Assembly: GCA_018350325.1 (NCBI GenBank)
Contig: JAEVLN010000008.1
Span: 3,119,794-3,183,793 of the forward strand
Length of the DNA stretch: 64,000 nucleotides
Reading direction: 5' to 3'
Source: Globodera rostochiensis
Lineage: Eukaryota > Nematoda > Chromadorea > Rhabditida > Heteroderidae
Positions 39,301-50,645 of this stretch are shown here, in pieces. The translations under genes and the position numbers were made by a program. The notes beneath the pieces were generated by a model, which did no database searches, was not told where the DNA came from, and saw only the letters and a list, made by a program, of their open reading frames with translations. The number at the start of each line of letters is the position of its first letter. Positions within the stretch are counted from its first letter, which is position 1.

Positions 39301-40728
39301 CGCCTATACGCCGTCCAAAGCGTCGCCGTTGTGCCGTCAGCTGTCCCTTCTGTCGGCACAAGAATTGTGCCGACGCAGCGCGGCGTTGGAGACGGACAAC
39401 CTCCGACTGCACCAAAGCCTCGTTTCGGTCAGTAATAAATAGAGAGTGTGTGTCGATCTGATCATTATTTTTTGGGTAATTCTGATCACTCGCGTTTATA
39501 ATCGTCCGTCCATTCATTCATTCGGGATAATATTTTGAGTGATTATCCGGAGATAAAAAAGAGAGTGATCAATTCTGCACCAATTCACACTGATCGATCT
39601 CTGAGTACACTTTTTATTCTTGATGCCGGATCCTAGAGATAATTTTGATCAGAATGTGAAATTTAACGGGGAGAGAATTTTGCGAATATTCCATTCCCCC
39701 AATTTCTCTTTCCCTCAGAAATCCACGGAGCTGTGGGATTTGTTGGAGCGCGTCCGTCTTCTGACGGTCAAACTCCGAGGTTTGTGCGTGTTTATGTAAA
39801 CAATTCGATGACGGAGGAATGATTGGCACTGGGACGACGGCACAAATTTTGGCTTCGGGCATTGGCCCAAAACCTTTTGAGTCCGTTTCCGGATTGGCCC
39901 AAAACCTTTTGAGTCCGTTTCCGGATTGGCCCAAAACCTTTTGAGTCCGTTTCCGGATTGGCCCAAAACCTTTTGAGCCCGTTTCCGGATTGGCCCAAAA
40001 CCTTTTGAGTCTGTTTCCGGATTGGCCCAAAACCTTTTGAGTCCGTTTCCGGATTGGCCCAAACCTTTTGAGTCCGTTTCCGGATTGGCCCAAAACCTTT
40101 TGAGTCCGTTTCCGGATTGGCCCAAAACCTTTTGAGTCCGTTTCCGGATTGGCCCAAAACCTTTTGAGTCCGTTTCCGGATTGGCCCAAAACCTCTGGAT
40201 CGGCTATCGAACTGAATACAGCCCCATCCCCCCGGGGCAATAATAACTGACTTCAACCAAAATCGATTTAGAAACATTTTGAATTCTCTCGAAGAGCTGA
40301 AGCAATCTTTAGGCTAAAGTGATTTTAAAATGAATATTATTCGTTAAGAAATGGAAATTGCGCGGCGGAATTCGAGCAAAAAGTTGTTGATGGCCGCCGG
40401 CAACGCAAGCAAACCATCGCCCAAGGCGCTGTGTGTCGTTAAGGTAGGGGAAAATGAAAAAAAAGGTGCCGAAAATCCTTTTCCTTTTAAACTCTGGAGG
40501 TCGTTCATTAACGGAGGCGGGGATGGCACGTCGGGGAAAAAGTGCCAAAAATGCGGGGATTGGGTCAATGTTCAACCCCTTCACTTTCATTATTATTGCT
40601 TTTAGTTGGACGCCCACGGGGGGACAGACGGCGAAAGTTTGGCCAGACGATGCTCTGCCCGCATTCTCTCAACGGTGGCCCATCAGCTGAGGCTGAGACG
40701 GACCCGGACGAGCAGCAATTGCCTTTGA
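33307..40728 (+). CDS. gbb-2: GABA-B receptor subunit 2 homologue
   Basis: Class C G-protein-coupled receptor subunit, the G-protein-coupling half of the GABA-B heterodimer at the plasma membrane. The start at 33307 opens a strong signal peptide (LLVLLPVLPLLLLPIVPSTS). The Venus-flytrap domain is spread over many short exons: LALFGDVC, WNIVHLSFTE, LYPTFFRLVPGE, AFGWRRVGSL, KRDLHIIVADLAEQLA, LYGADFVWILPSFQS and SGRVRFDDSGERLGIVQILQ. The seven-helix part follows: [104 protein letters not shown] and TLTLCLVFVPK. The blocks [33 protein letters not shown] and LCLVFVPK point to subunit 2, not subunit 1. The C-terminus has a short coiled coil (ALETDNLRLHQSLVS, STELWDLLERVRLLTVKLR). The stop is at 40726-40728. 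One intron holds a minisatellite (39867-40196). Confidence 0.93.
39867..40196. repeat. 32-base minisatellite in a GABA-B receptor intron
   Basis: About ten copies of a 32-base unit containing GAGTCCGTTTCCGGATTGGC and CCAAAACCTTTT are almost identical; a few single-base changes and one 31-base copy (near 40060) occur. The minus strand is open in all three frames across the array. Confidence 0.95.
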
Positions 40729-40986
40729 AGAAGTTGGAGCAGTACTACAACACACAAGAAATTATTTTAAAAATTACTTTTCTTTTTATTTACCAAAATT
40801 CCCCGACTTTTTGTGAGTTTATAAAATTAATTGGGATCAAAATACGGAATTAGCTATTTATTTATCCGAGACTTTGGTCGCATAATCTTGAATGTTTTGT
40901 GAAGCAAATGGTCATCAAATTGATCAATATTTGGTAAAATCACAACACTCCCCCTCCCCCAATTCATTGTTCCGTTCCGGCCCATT

Positions 40987-43271
40987 TCAATTGGCCATTT
41001 CGATCAGAGCGTTCACCGTCGGGTCCTTGGCACCCCGGTTGGCCTCCAACACCGTTCGGATCACCTCCTTGTCAATGCTGGGGAACATCTCTTGCAGTTC
41101 GTCCAGGTCCGCCTCCGAAAACGGCATTTGTGCAGCTGCTGAACAATAAATGAATGGGGGGGGGGGGGAGGAAATGGTGCCGTGCCGACCCAAAAAGCAA
41201 CAAATAAAAATTACATGCGGCGCCAATTGTTTGATCATCTCCTCCCGGACGAGTCGCTGCCGACGCCTATTTTTGTCCAATAATTTTAATCATTTTTTAT
41301 AATTCAATTTGTTCAACCCGCACCGGTTGTTGTTGTTGTTGTTGTTGTGGGACGGGGGTGAAGGAAATGACCAGGTTGACAACGCCTTCCTTGCCCTCAC
41401 CCTGAAAAATAAAATTTTCAAACCAAAAATGAGCGCGCCCAAATCGAGTGAAAAAATTTCCATCGGAGGGGTCGGAGAAAGGTCCCCCCGGAGGGGAGGA
41501 ACTGTAATTTCCAATTCCACAAAAGTATTGCCGCGTCACCTGAGGGCCGCTCAGCTGGTACCACTCGTCAATTGTCTCCTGGCTAAAGATGCCATGGGGC
41601 AGCATCACGTGGGCCCACGCCACGCACTCGTCGCTGGTGAAGGCACGCTAAAACCGAACAAAAAAATGTTTTGCAAAATTTGTTGGTGATGAACCACCAT
41701 CCCCGCCGGACCGCACCTCGTCATAAATTTGGAGGTAAATTGACTCGACACCGTCCGGCAAATACGCGTTCACTGTCCGATTCCAATGCGGCGACTTGCC
41801 GCCGTTCACACACGTCGGCGTCTCGAACAAAGTGTTGCCTGAAAATTACACAAACTTTTCCCGTCACCACCGCCGGTTCTCTCCCGGGACTGAGAGACTG
41901 AAATGTCCTTTTCGGGACTGGCCCAGGGGTTTTTCAAAAGTTTAACAAATCTTTGTTTTAGTCCAATAGTGTCCCGGTTTTTTGAACGGGATTTGATCAA
42001 CAACCTCCACTTAAAAAATCCCGGGGGTTTTGCTTAAAATTCAGGACACGCTCTACTCCAAATTGAAACAAAAAAGCCGTGTAAGTGACCCAATGGCCCC
42101 CCACCCCGAAGTGTAAACGGAAAAGCCCCCCCCCTCCTAAAATCAAAGTTCTAAAAATCGCTTAAGAAAATAAATTAAAAAAACCAAAAAACGCCTCTTG
42201 AAAATCGTTTTTTTGGCTTGCCGCTTGCCCCTCCCCCCGAAAAATTTTTCTGGCTACGGCCCTGCCTCAAACACTCCAAATTGAAACAAAAAAAGCCTTA
42301 TAGCAAAAAAGATTGTGCGGGTCCCAAAGTACGAACCAATTCGAACCCGAACGTACGGGTCCATACGGACGCCGGGAAGGCCGTAGTTTTTGGTCAGCTT
42401 CGCCTCCACAATTTTGACCGCAATTCTGCCACGCGTATGCGGCGGTACAAAAGAGTAAAAGTGCGTCTGAAAGAAAAAAATGCACAAATTTTTCTATAAT
42501 TAAACGGAGAAAACACCTGACGTTCGAATTCGGGTTCGAGATTCTAAATGAGTAGAATGGAGACAAAAACAATTACTAAAAAGCATTCGGAAGAAAAAAA
42601 GGTTTAAAAATTCCGATTTGGGGGGTTTTCTGGTGCCATAACTTTTTTAAGATAACGAATGGAGCTTCAGCTCTTCGAGAGCTTCCAAATGGTTTTTAGA
42701 ATGTCTGAGTCGGTTAAAGTTGAAGCAAATTGCCCCGGTCAGGATGCGCAAAGGTATCCCAAAAAAGTATTAAGAATTTATTTTTAAAGCAAAAGATCCC
42801 TGCAGGGGCTACAAATTGTTGAAATTCACAAAATTCATTTCCATATGAAGCCCAAATTTTGATGGCTAACCGCGGGATTGACGTAAGCGAATGGTTGAGG
42901 CGCACCGGGGACGACCATTTGCTGGAAAATAATGTTTAAAAATCGCTCAAACATGGCATTTTTGTTTGGCCAAAATGTACAATTTGTTGTTGCGGCGGTT
43001 GTGCCGTGACGCTCTGTCCATTGGCACCGGTTGCGGTCGAAGGATTTGCGGGAGTGATTGGAATACGCAAAAAATCGGGCGCCAATTCGCCGATCAGCAC
43101 CTGAAAATGGTAAAAATTGTAATGAAAAAACTTTATTGTTAGCTAAAGCGTGCTTCTTTTTTGTGTTTTTGTAACACTCACTCGGCTGCGCAATTCCGCG
43201 AGTTTCAACGACGTTTTTGTTGGCAACGGTTCGGCGGCGGAAATTGTTGTCGAATTTGAAGCCGTACTCAT
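40987..43271 (-). CDS. tollip: TOLLIP homologue (C2 and CUE domains)
   Basis: Endosomal ubiquitin-binding adaptor. The start at 43271 gives MSTASNSTTISAAEPLPTKT. The next exon gives VLIGELAPDFLRIPIT, matching the human N-terminus (IGELPQDFLRI). A QMVVPGAPQPFAYVNPA linker leads to the C2 domain: GRIAVKIVEAKLTKNYGLPG, VRMDPYVRVRIG, then (from about 41840) NTLFETPTCVNGGKSPHWNR, YLPDGVESIYLQIYDE, RAFTSDECVAWAHVMLP and WYQLSGPQ-GEGKEGVVNLVI. A glutamine run and a small linker exon follow. The CUE domain is at the C-terminus: ADLDELQEMFPSIDKEVIRT, VLEANRGAKDPTVNALIEM, stop at 40987-40989. The MFPxxDxxVI and LL-like ends of CUE are present. Two exon joins need careful choice: ATTG/gttcgt at the end of the C2 first half, and CCG/gtgcgg after the glutamine run. 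Both then keep frame. Length is near 300 residues, as expected. Confidence 0.92.
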
Positions 43272-44210
43272 TTTTATTATCTAAAAATGCAACAAAAAAA
43301 AAGCAATAGGTACCTAAGTTAAGGTAGGAAAATTAATTTAGCCCGAAAGGGGTCTTTGCTAAATGAATTGTGAATAATAAGTACATTTACAATTATTTTA
43401 GCACTTTTGGGGGTTTTTGGGTTAGCCTTGGCTTACTAGTAAATTTAAAAAGCTAGGAGCTTTCAAATGGTTTCTTGTTTGTTTTTTTAAGACTTTTCGA
43501 AATTTGCTGGCACTGAAATGCCTGCATTTCTTTCGCTTTCTTGCCTTATTCGTTTTCAAATCTGTCTTTGCTTTCTTTCCCCTCTTCTCGCTCCTCTTTT
43601 TTTGATTTTTTCCTCCTACTTTTTCTCTCTCTGACAAATGAGCTCTCTTTCCACTTTCATTCCCCCCCCCCCGCCCGCCTCTGTCACTCATGGCTCAGCT
43701 GCTGCTGCTGTGGTCGCCCCTGCAGTGACAATATTTGTACAATTTGTATGTGTTACATACTTACCATTCGTTCTTAAGCCATTCATTCCGCCGTACGTCC
43801 TTTGCCTTCCCTTTCCTCCCCCAATAAACCGCTGACATCTTTCATAAATCCATTTTCACCTCCTTCCCATCCATCGGCTTGTTGGCTTCGTCCGTCCAAA
43901 ATTGAACTTTGTGTTTCCACAGAGAAAATGTAAAGCTTATGCTTCACTTGAAAAAGCTAACAAATAAGCGCAGAACGAGTACCGACCGAACTGGGGGTGT
44001 TTATCTACTCGAACAGAAACTAGATATGCATTTTTTAAAATCCGGGTCCAGATCAAACATCCTGGTAGTTGGCACCCCGGATCAGTACTACCGGGGGCGG
44101 AAAAATCCGTAGAAACGGTGAATCCCGGGTAGGAAACATGTACGGATTTTACCAAAATCAACGTTTAAGCTCATCCGCATTAACATCTAACAACGTGACT
44201 AATTGTTGTT
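43272..44210. other. Divergent spacer between the TOLLIP and UBE2Q genes
   Basis: 43440-43690 is a pyrimidine-rich stretch (plus strand) whose opposite strand reads as a Lys/Arg-rich open frame, probably not a gene. 44030-44170 has several CCGG- and GGTAG-containing short inverted matches. The promoters of both flanking genes should lie here; no clear motif is visible. Confidence 0.5.
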
Positions 44211-46284
44211 ATGGCTTGTCTTCAAAAACTTCGTGAGGACATTGCACTGCTCGAACATCTGTTCCCGAAGACTCATGAACGGTTTCAGGTTTCTCAATAT
44301 ATAATTGTCATGACATTGGGTTCACAATGCTGATTAGCATGGAAAATTGAAGTTTGAAGGGATACTAAGCTTAAAACATTTGCATTATTCATCCCAAAAA
44401 TGTGAGACAAAATCGAACTGTTTTGTTTTATACCGAGAGTATATTTTTGCTATTTTAAACAAATGTTTAGATTGTTTCCGCATCGGTTGATGAGCTCACC
44501 GTGAAGTTTATCCTTCCGCCAGGGAAGTCGATCCGGATTTGTGCTAACATCATGGTTTGTCAATCTTTATAACCTTTAAGCTCTTTTCAACGCTTCTGTG
44601 TGAAGCTGTTTCGATTTTTTGTTGAATTTCAGGAGAATTATCCGCGCGAGGCGCCCATCTGGTTCTGTGACTCGGAGGAGCCTGCTGTGCTGGCACTGCT
44701 CGCACAACTCACCACCCAGGAGGAGACGCCCAACATTCTCTTCCAATTGCACTTTCTGGTCTCCGAGCTTTGTTCCGCGCACAATTTGATGTCGCCTACT
44801 GAACTTTCCGCAATTGCTCCCGTTAGTTTTTGACAGTTGAAATGCCATGTTAAGAAGAATTTTTCTATTTTCCAGCCAGATGCGAGTGATGAGCGCGATG
44901 AGGGCAACGGAAGTGAGTTGGAGAGCACCGTGGACGACGACGAGACGGAGGAGGACTTGGAGATGGAGGATGTGGAGACGTCCATGGCGCGTCAACAAAA
45001 TGCGGATGCTGAGGTTTTATGGAATCCGATTTTAAAGTGTTTGGCATTATGTCTTTCTCATTTTCATTCAAAAAATTAAAAAAAAAGAACATTCAACCCG
45101 GATATTTTCTCATGGGCTTTTAACATTTCTTTTGTAAGATTTCGACGGAGGGTGCAGCGGTTCTCACGCGTGTTGCGCAAGCCCAGCGTCAGCAACATTT
45201 GAGTGGCAAGCCAACCGGCTCGGTGACCGCCTCTGATCGGCTGATGAAGGAACTGCGAGAGATTTATCGAAGTGAAAACTACAAAAATGGTCAGTCAGAA
45301 TAAGAGAATGCGTTGTGCTTGGGGGGGGGGGGGGAGGTGCAAGGCTTGTCGTTGCCTCTCAACCATCCATTTTTAACATTTTTTTTCACCCCCCTCGATT
45401 GGTTTAGGCGTGTTCGCCGTCGAGCTCGAGAAGGACAACCTGTATGAATGGAACGTCATGCTCAAAAAGGTTTGACACGCACGCGCACATTACACCCACA
45501 AACACCTTATCATTGTGTCGATCGGAGGTTGATGATGTTCATTATTTAACAGGTGGACCAGGACAGTCAACTGTCGGCGGACATGCGCCAGTTGGCCAAA
45601 CCCCCACATAGCCAGGACCATCTTCGCTTCCAGTTTATATTCGCCACTTCGTTTCCGTAAGTTATAGTTGTTGGACGCGATCGGTTGTTATCTGACAGTT
45701 TTGCTTTGTTTTCTAAGGATAGAGTTAACCTTCTTCGTCATTTAAGGTTTGAACCTCCGTTTGTCCGTCTCATCTCACCGGTTGTCAATAACGGTAAGCG
45801 CATTGGGAGCTTATGATGATTTCGTAATTGTGGGCCCAACATTTTTAGTGATCATGCACACGTAATTGGCATTTTTGTCTTTTGACATTAATTACTTCAG
45901 GGTTTGTGCTAGGCGGTGGCGCACTTTGCATGGAGCTGCTGACCAAACAGGGCTGGACCAGTGCGTACAGTGTGGAGTCACTGATCACTCAAATCGCCGC
46001 TACACTTGTCAAGGGCAACGCCCGCATTTCGTTCGACCGAGATGCCAGCGCTACTTACAGCTTGGCCAAGGCTCAACAATCACATCGATCACTTGTGCAA
46101 ATTCATTCCAAAGCGGGTTGGTCTAAGCTAAATTGTTTACAAACAATAAGGAAATCTAGCTGGGGTTTTGGCTAATTTCTGCCGTTCAGGGACCGGGCGA
46201 TAGGTTTTAACGCGATTTTGTTTTTTGTTACAACTCCTATTAAATGTTTAAGGTTGGTACACGCCGCCAAAGAACGAGGGCTGA
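44211..46284 (+). CDS. ube2q: Ubiquitin-conjugating enzyme E2 Q (UBE2Q1/2-like)
   Basis: E2 enzyme that carries ubiquitin as a thioester. The start at 44211 gives [20 protein letters not shown] then THERFQ; the N-terminal RWD-like part continues [20 protein letters not shown] and [20 protein letters not shown]. An acidic linker follows (44.88-45.02 kb). The UBC domain begins [20 protein letters not shown] (human: [19 protein letters not shown]), then [33 protein letters not shown], and [19 protein letters not shown], where the cysteine is the catalytic one. It closes with [40 protein letters not shown] and WYTPPKNEG at 46284. Match, order and length (about 400 residues) are those of UBE2Q. 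It converges on the deacylase gene, with 380 bases between the stops. Confidence 0.94.
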
Positions 46285-46664
46285 TAACAATGGGCCGGCT
46301 TGGTATGGCGGAGATGAGCTTTCGACTGTTGTGTTGCGATGGACCGACGACTTCTTTTATATAAATAACAACAACACATTCTCAGAGTGTTCTCTCTGTT
46401 ACGAGCTGTTAACTAACAACGAAAGTTTTGCGTTGGGGAGGGACTAAAAACATTTCGGCATTTAGTTGGGCTTGAGTCACATTCCTGAAAATTTTTAATT
46501 AAACTGCGACAATCGTTGTTACAAGCTTGTTCACCAACCAATGATCAATCCGTATTTTTGTATATCGATAAAGCCTTTAAATCGTCATTTTGCAACATGA
46601 TCAGCAGTATTTACTGCTACAAAAACGAGTATGCTAAGTGATCACAAACCATCACAAAAATCAT

Positions 46665-47561
46665 TTATTCGTCTCTCCGTTTGCTGTCCAAATTGACTGT
46701 GACAGGCCCGTCATTTTCTATTCGAACAGACATCAGTGCACCAAATTTGCCATCCTAAGCATGGACGCGTTCAACCGTAAAGTTTTTTGCTGCGTACCTT
46801 CACCCTATCCGGCACGTAATTGTCTCTCAACTGCTGCATGAACTGCTCGTAGACCTGCGGTGCCCTTTCCGGGCCCATTGCACGATGAAAGTCCAGTTTG
46901 TTGCCCTTCACGCACGCGTGCAGCGTGAACTAACCTGACGATGGAAAATGAGGGAGGGAGAGCGGCTGCCGAACAAAACGGCATTTTGCGATTTAAAATT
47001 GTCCCAAACAAAATGGCCAAATTTTTAGTCCTATTTTTGGATGAACAAAACTTCAATATTTTAAATTAAAATAACAATTTGCCCACCTGACTGACGCACA
47101 GAATGTCCAGGCCGAGCTCCTTCACCGACACGTCCCATCGCTTTTGCGTTTGCGGATGTTCAAACAAACGCAGATTGAGCAACTTGCGCACAATGTATTC
47201 AATGTCCTCGTCGCCGTCCTCCCGACACATTCCGACCAGCACACAGAGACCACGGCCGACTGAAGAAATCTGAACTGACCAGCTTCAAGAAGTCTAACCG
47301 ATGTGTTGCATAATCATCAAACAGAAACAATTCAAGCTTTGTGGTCCCATGGATTCCCCCGCTGTGCCCGGCCTATAGCAATGATCAAAAAGTGGCCGAC
47401 CCGTCGGTCAAGTTGTAACTGTCCAAACTTTCAACAAATTTTCGTAAAGTCGATTTTCACTCGCCAGCGGATCTTCCGGTTTAAATTCCGCTCAAGAAAC
47501 TCACCAATTCCTGATCCACCACGACACTCGCGCGGCTGACCCGTTGAATGACTGCTCGCAT
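46665..47561 (-). CDS. dtd1: D-aminoacyl-tRNA deacylase (DTD)
   Basis: Cytosolic proofreading enzyme that hydrolyses D-amino acids (and glycine) from mischarged tRNA. Exon 1 starts at 47561: MRAVIQRVSRASVVVDQEL. Exon 2: ISSVGRGLCVLVGMCREDGD, IEYIVRKLLNLRLFEHPQ and LDILCVSQ. Exon 3: FTLHACVKGNKLDFHRAMGP, YEQFMQQLRDNYVPDRVK. The last exon, after a gcttag acceptor: DGKFGALMSVRIENDGPVTV and NLDSKRRDE. Both family signatures are present: SQFTL (formed across the exon 2/3 join) and NxGPVT. Length is near 160 residues. The poly-basic tail seen in human DTD1 is absent apart from KRRDE. The acceptor of exon 3 is the second of two adjacent AGs (caggttag). Confidence 0.93.
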
Positions 47562-47861
47562 TGCAAATTATGGGGCTCAATTCACAACCAAAAAATGGAA
47601 TGTTCAAAATACTGAAAGCAGCCGACCGATTGGACGAATAAATTTGTTTGGTCACTTCCTTTCAAAGAAAGAAAACTTTCTTGACCAAAAACAGATCCCC
47701 CCCCCAAATGATTGGAAATATTCTCTCTAAACTTTTGTAGTCCACCAAATAGCAGACATTTTAAAATTCCTTTTAAAATTGCGTTTCAAAAAAGCTCTCG
47801 TCGCTTTGATATCAGAAACAATACACAGGAAAGACCAAAAAAACGAGCAATTTTATGGCCA

Positions 47862-48017
47862 TCATTTTCTCAAGACATTTGTCGCCCGGCTGATTTTGTT
47901 TCTTAGTCGGTCTCGCAAACGTTCCTCCGCCCCTTCGTCCTCCTCCTCTTCTTTTATCATCACAGTTTGAGCGTCGTTGGCAGCACCACCACCACCACAA
48001 AGAGTTGTTGCCGATTC
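47862..48017 (-). CDS. Orphan last-exon-like segment with acidic/basic charge runs
   Basis: After a gtttag acceptor (48018-48023) the frame ESATTLCGGGGAANDAQTVM, then a KEEEEDEGAEERLRDRLRNK stretch, stays open for about 51 codons and stops at 47862-47864. Codon use looks coding-like. It may be a distal exon of the SGF11-like gene just upstream, whose own frame has a stop at 48287, or the end of another gene. No donor partner could be fixed. Confidence 0.35.
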   Translation of the reverse strand, partial: ESATTLCGGGGAANDAQTVMIKEEEEDEGAEERLRDRLRNKISRATNVLRK

Positions 48018-48286
48018 CTAAACAACCACAGTAAATTACTCGAATTTTCATAAATACCTCCCCTCCAGCCCAAAAAAACGCAAAAATATGCCATCTAACA
48101 AAATTTAAAAAATCAGCGGGAATAAAAAATGCAAAATTTAATGGCATTTTTATTCCCGCCTCTGCGCCTACACCCAAAATTTGTCTTAATCTTTCCACCT
48201 CCAACGTCCCCTCGTTTGGGTACGTCCTTGGAGGCTTTTCATATAGAATTTTCGGGGGGTTCAACAAGTACCCAATCCCATCTAAT

Positions 48287-49451
48287 CTAAACCCAAAAAG
48301 GCACTGCCTTAATGGCTGTTGCTGTCGTTGTCGACGTTGGGGGCAATGTGAAGTCCTCCTCCACGAACGGCAGCCGCCGACCGAGAAAGCCATGCGCAGG
48401 TGGCGAAGAAGTTGTGGCAGCAGCAACGGCGGCACTGCCGGCGCCGTCGTCGATCAGTCGACGAGTGGCCGAACGCAATGTTGACGAACGCGTTGAACGG
48501 CCCGGACTTGAAGAAAGGTCTGCCACGTCGGCAACGCTCATGAAATTGTTGACGCCACGACGACGAGACCTAAACCGGCACACTTTTAAAGACAAATCGT
48601 CAAAAAATCAACTTGACCGACATCAGTGCCAATTCAAAACAATTTCAGAAGAATTTTGTATGCCAATTTTTGTAAATTCAAAACGAACCGCGCCGCTCGG
48701 CCAATGCCAATGCATTTCTCCAAATGGGGCGCGAATCGGACGGCGGCAATCAATTGATGGCACACAAAGCATTTGCATTTACACTCCGCCGCCCCCCGGT
48801 TTCGTCCGTTTTGTCGTTTGCCACGCGGCGTTGTGCCATTGTTGTTATTTCGCGTGCCGTTGTTGTTCACGGCCGGCTCCTCACCTTCGACCTCCTCCTC
48901 CTTCACCTAAAATAATAAACCCAAAATTTGATGCCATCAAATTTTGCCTACTGTTTGCATCCATTTTTGAACCCCAAAATCAAAAAAGACGAATTAAAAT
49001 TTTCTATTTTTTCTCATAATCTTCAACCTGATCAGACTCTAACTCCTCTCGAAGCCCGATCAACTTATTTATGGCAATATTCCGATGTGTTTGAAACATC
49101 AACGCGACAAACACATTCTCGATAACCGCTTCGGTTAGATGGCCGATCACTAAAATTTTATAAATTACCATTTTTCAATCTGCACTGAAGGGGAATGGGT
49201 TGTTGTTTTTGTTTGTCACCCAACCAAAAACTCTAAATTTGGGTTTGAAATTGGTAGTGTCTTCAGATTCAGATTATTCCGTGACTCATTAAAGGCCATC
49301 CAAAAACGTAATAATCGTTTTTTAGCGATAGACGACCATTAAGCCTAAAACAAACATGGAACTGTTGCTGAACCACAAAAAACTTACTTTCAGTGTTGAT
49401 AATTGCGTCCTCATTATCAAGCAGTTCGCCCCTTGATCTTCTCTTCTCCAT
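48287..49451 (-). CDS. sgf11: SGF11 / ATXN7L3-like subunit of the SAGA deubiquitinase module
   Basis: Nuclear factor that activates the histone H2B deubiquitinase module of SAGA. The start at 49451 gives [20 protein letters not shown], joined in phase 1 to [20 protein letters not shown] and [10 protein letters not shown]. This is the N-terminal helix (ATXN7L3: DLVEDSCLGFCFEVHRAVK). The next exon (from about 48904) has an acidic and Asn-rich linker and then the SGF11 zinc finger [20 protein letters not shown], followed by IGIGR (human: [25 protein letters not shown]); two Cys, His and Cys are in place. A donor after CGGCGCG joins [20 protein letters not shown], ending in a Ser/Ala/Thr-rich tail with stop at 48287-48289. 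The zinc finger makes the call firm; the C-terminal end is less sure. Confidence 0.85.
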
Positions 49452-49620
49452 CCTTTTATTTTAGTTAGTTTTTTGTGTTATAATGAACTAGTTAGACTAT
49501 TCAGACTGTATTGGTTACATATAGAGAATGCAATTGTTTTTACACATTTTTTATTCTTATATACATATATATTGGACGGCCTAAAAATAGACATTTTGCG
49601 AAAGTGGTCGTGGGGTTTGG

Positions 49621-49705
49621 GTTCTGAAAAAGTGAACGTACTCGGCATTTTGCGAAAATAATCGGAATTATCGCAAAATGCCGAGTACGTTCACTTTTTC
49701 AGAAC
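49621..49705. repeat. Perfect inverted repeat: 35-base arms, 15-base loop
   Basis: Bases 49621-49655 and 49671-49705 are exact reverse complements, starting GTTCTGAAAAAGTGAACG and ending in TTTTTCAGAAC. The loop is aaataatcggaatta. It lies between the SGF11-like gene and the carbonic anhydrase remnant. It could be a recent foldback insertion or a hairpin RNA source. Confidence 0.95.
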
Positions 49706-49832
49706 ACAAACTTCAATTTGACTGATACAACAAAAATTGCCAACAAAAAAAATTGGTTCTGTAAATTCATCGTGCACTGCAAAACTCGATCTTCCTTGCA
49801 CAAATGTCTTGCACTAAATATTTTTATTATTT

Positions 49833-50645
49833 TTAAACTGTAAACTTTCTGCTACCCTGTCTAGCCCTTTGTCCATTGACCGCCAACCAGTCCAACTGAA
49901 AAACATTTATTTATATGCATCAAACGGTTGATCGCAAATGTCTGACCCCCCACCCCGTTTTAAGCCTCACCTGCTCCTTGGTGATCAGAATCGGATCAGT
50001 AAGAACTGTCCACGTCAGTTCTCGTTGAAGAGAAATGTCGTCAGTGAACTATAAATCAAAAAAATTAATCGCAAGAAAAGCAGCCAGTACCCCTGATAGC
50101 GGAAAAATGACGAAACGTAGCGCTCGTCCCCGGTGGTCAACCCTCGGCAGCAATTTGGCGGCATAATCGTCGACAATGCAATGCTCGCTTCACTTCCTGA
50201 AGCCGTCATGCGCGCTCCAGCCATTGGCAGAAACGGACAGCCTTCTGCTCCATTGCTCATTCTAAGAAAAATTCCCAAAACAGCGACCTTCGCCTGAAAT
50301 GGAAAATGTCCAGAACAAAAATAAAAATCATTTTACCGCATTCTCTACATGCACGAAAAACATGTTTTAGTCGAAAGTTTTATCGTTTTGATAAGGCTAT
50401 TCGGACGTAGAAACACCTATTTTGGGTCTTAGCGAAGCCTATTTCGGCATTTTTTATTTAAAAAAACGCAGAAAATTCGAATATTTAATTTTCTTGCCAA
50501 GATGACTATAAAAATGACTCCTTGCCAAGATCCTTCAAAAAGAGCAAACCATACCACAGTGCCTGTGGTAGCTCTCCAGGCGATACCTCTGGTCCAGTCC
50601 ACCTTCAAAGATTTCGGGGAGTAATTCTGCACTGCTTGGCACAAA
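49833..50645 (-). pseudogene. Decayed alpha carbonic anhydrase
   Basis: Pieces of an alpha carbonic anhydrase (zinc enzyme, CO2 hydration) run on the minus strand. Near 50553-50640 GGLDQRYRLESYHRHCG resembles the zinc-ligand block (typical YRLxQFHFHWG), keeping His-x-His but with Cys for Trp. The exon after 50293 reads AKVAVLGIFLRMSN (family: LAVLGIFLK) through YVSSFFRYQ, then across a 42-base intron GSLTTFLFNEN, the region of the Thr199 signature GSLTTPPC-E-V-W. A stop (50015-50017) follows at once, while the next frame continues TWTVLTDPILITKEQLDWL, exactly the family sequence. One missing base near 50017-50019 explains this. The exon that should carry the third histidine was not found. It ends at 49833. 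This may be a true pseudogene, or an assembly error plus an overlooked exon. Confidence 0.7.

Noticed and set aside
39614..40277. Antisense frames of 136-208 codons with RKRTQKVLGQ repeats
   Set aside because: They lie in an intronic minisatellite and are open in all three frames, so a protein is unlikely.
43422..43691. Minus-strand Lys/Arg-rich open frame
   Set aside because: It is the complement of a pyrimidine-rich promoter-like stretch and lacks homology or splice support.
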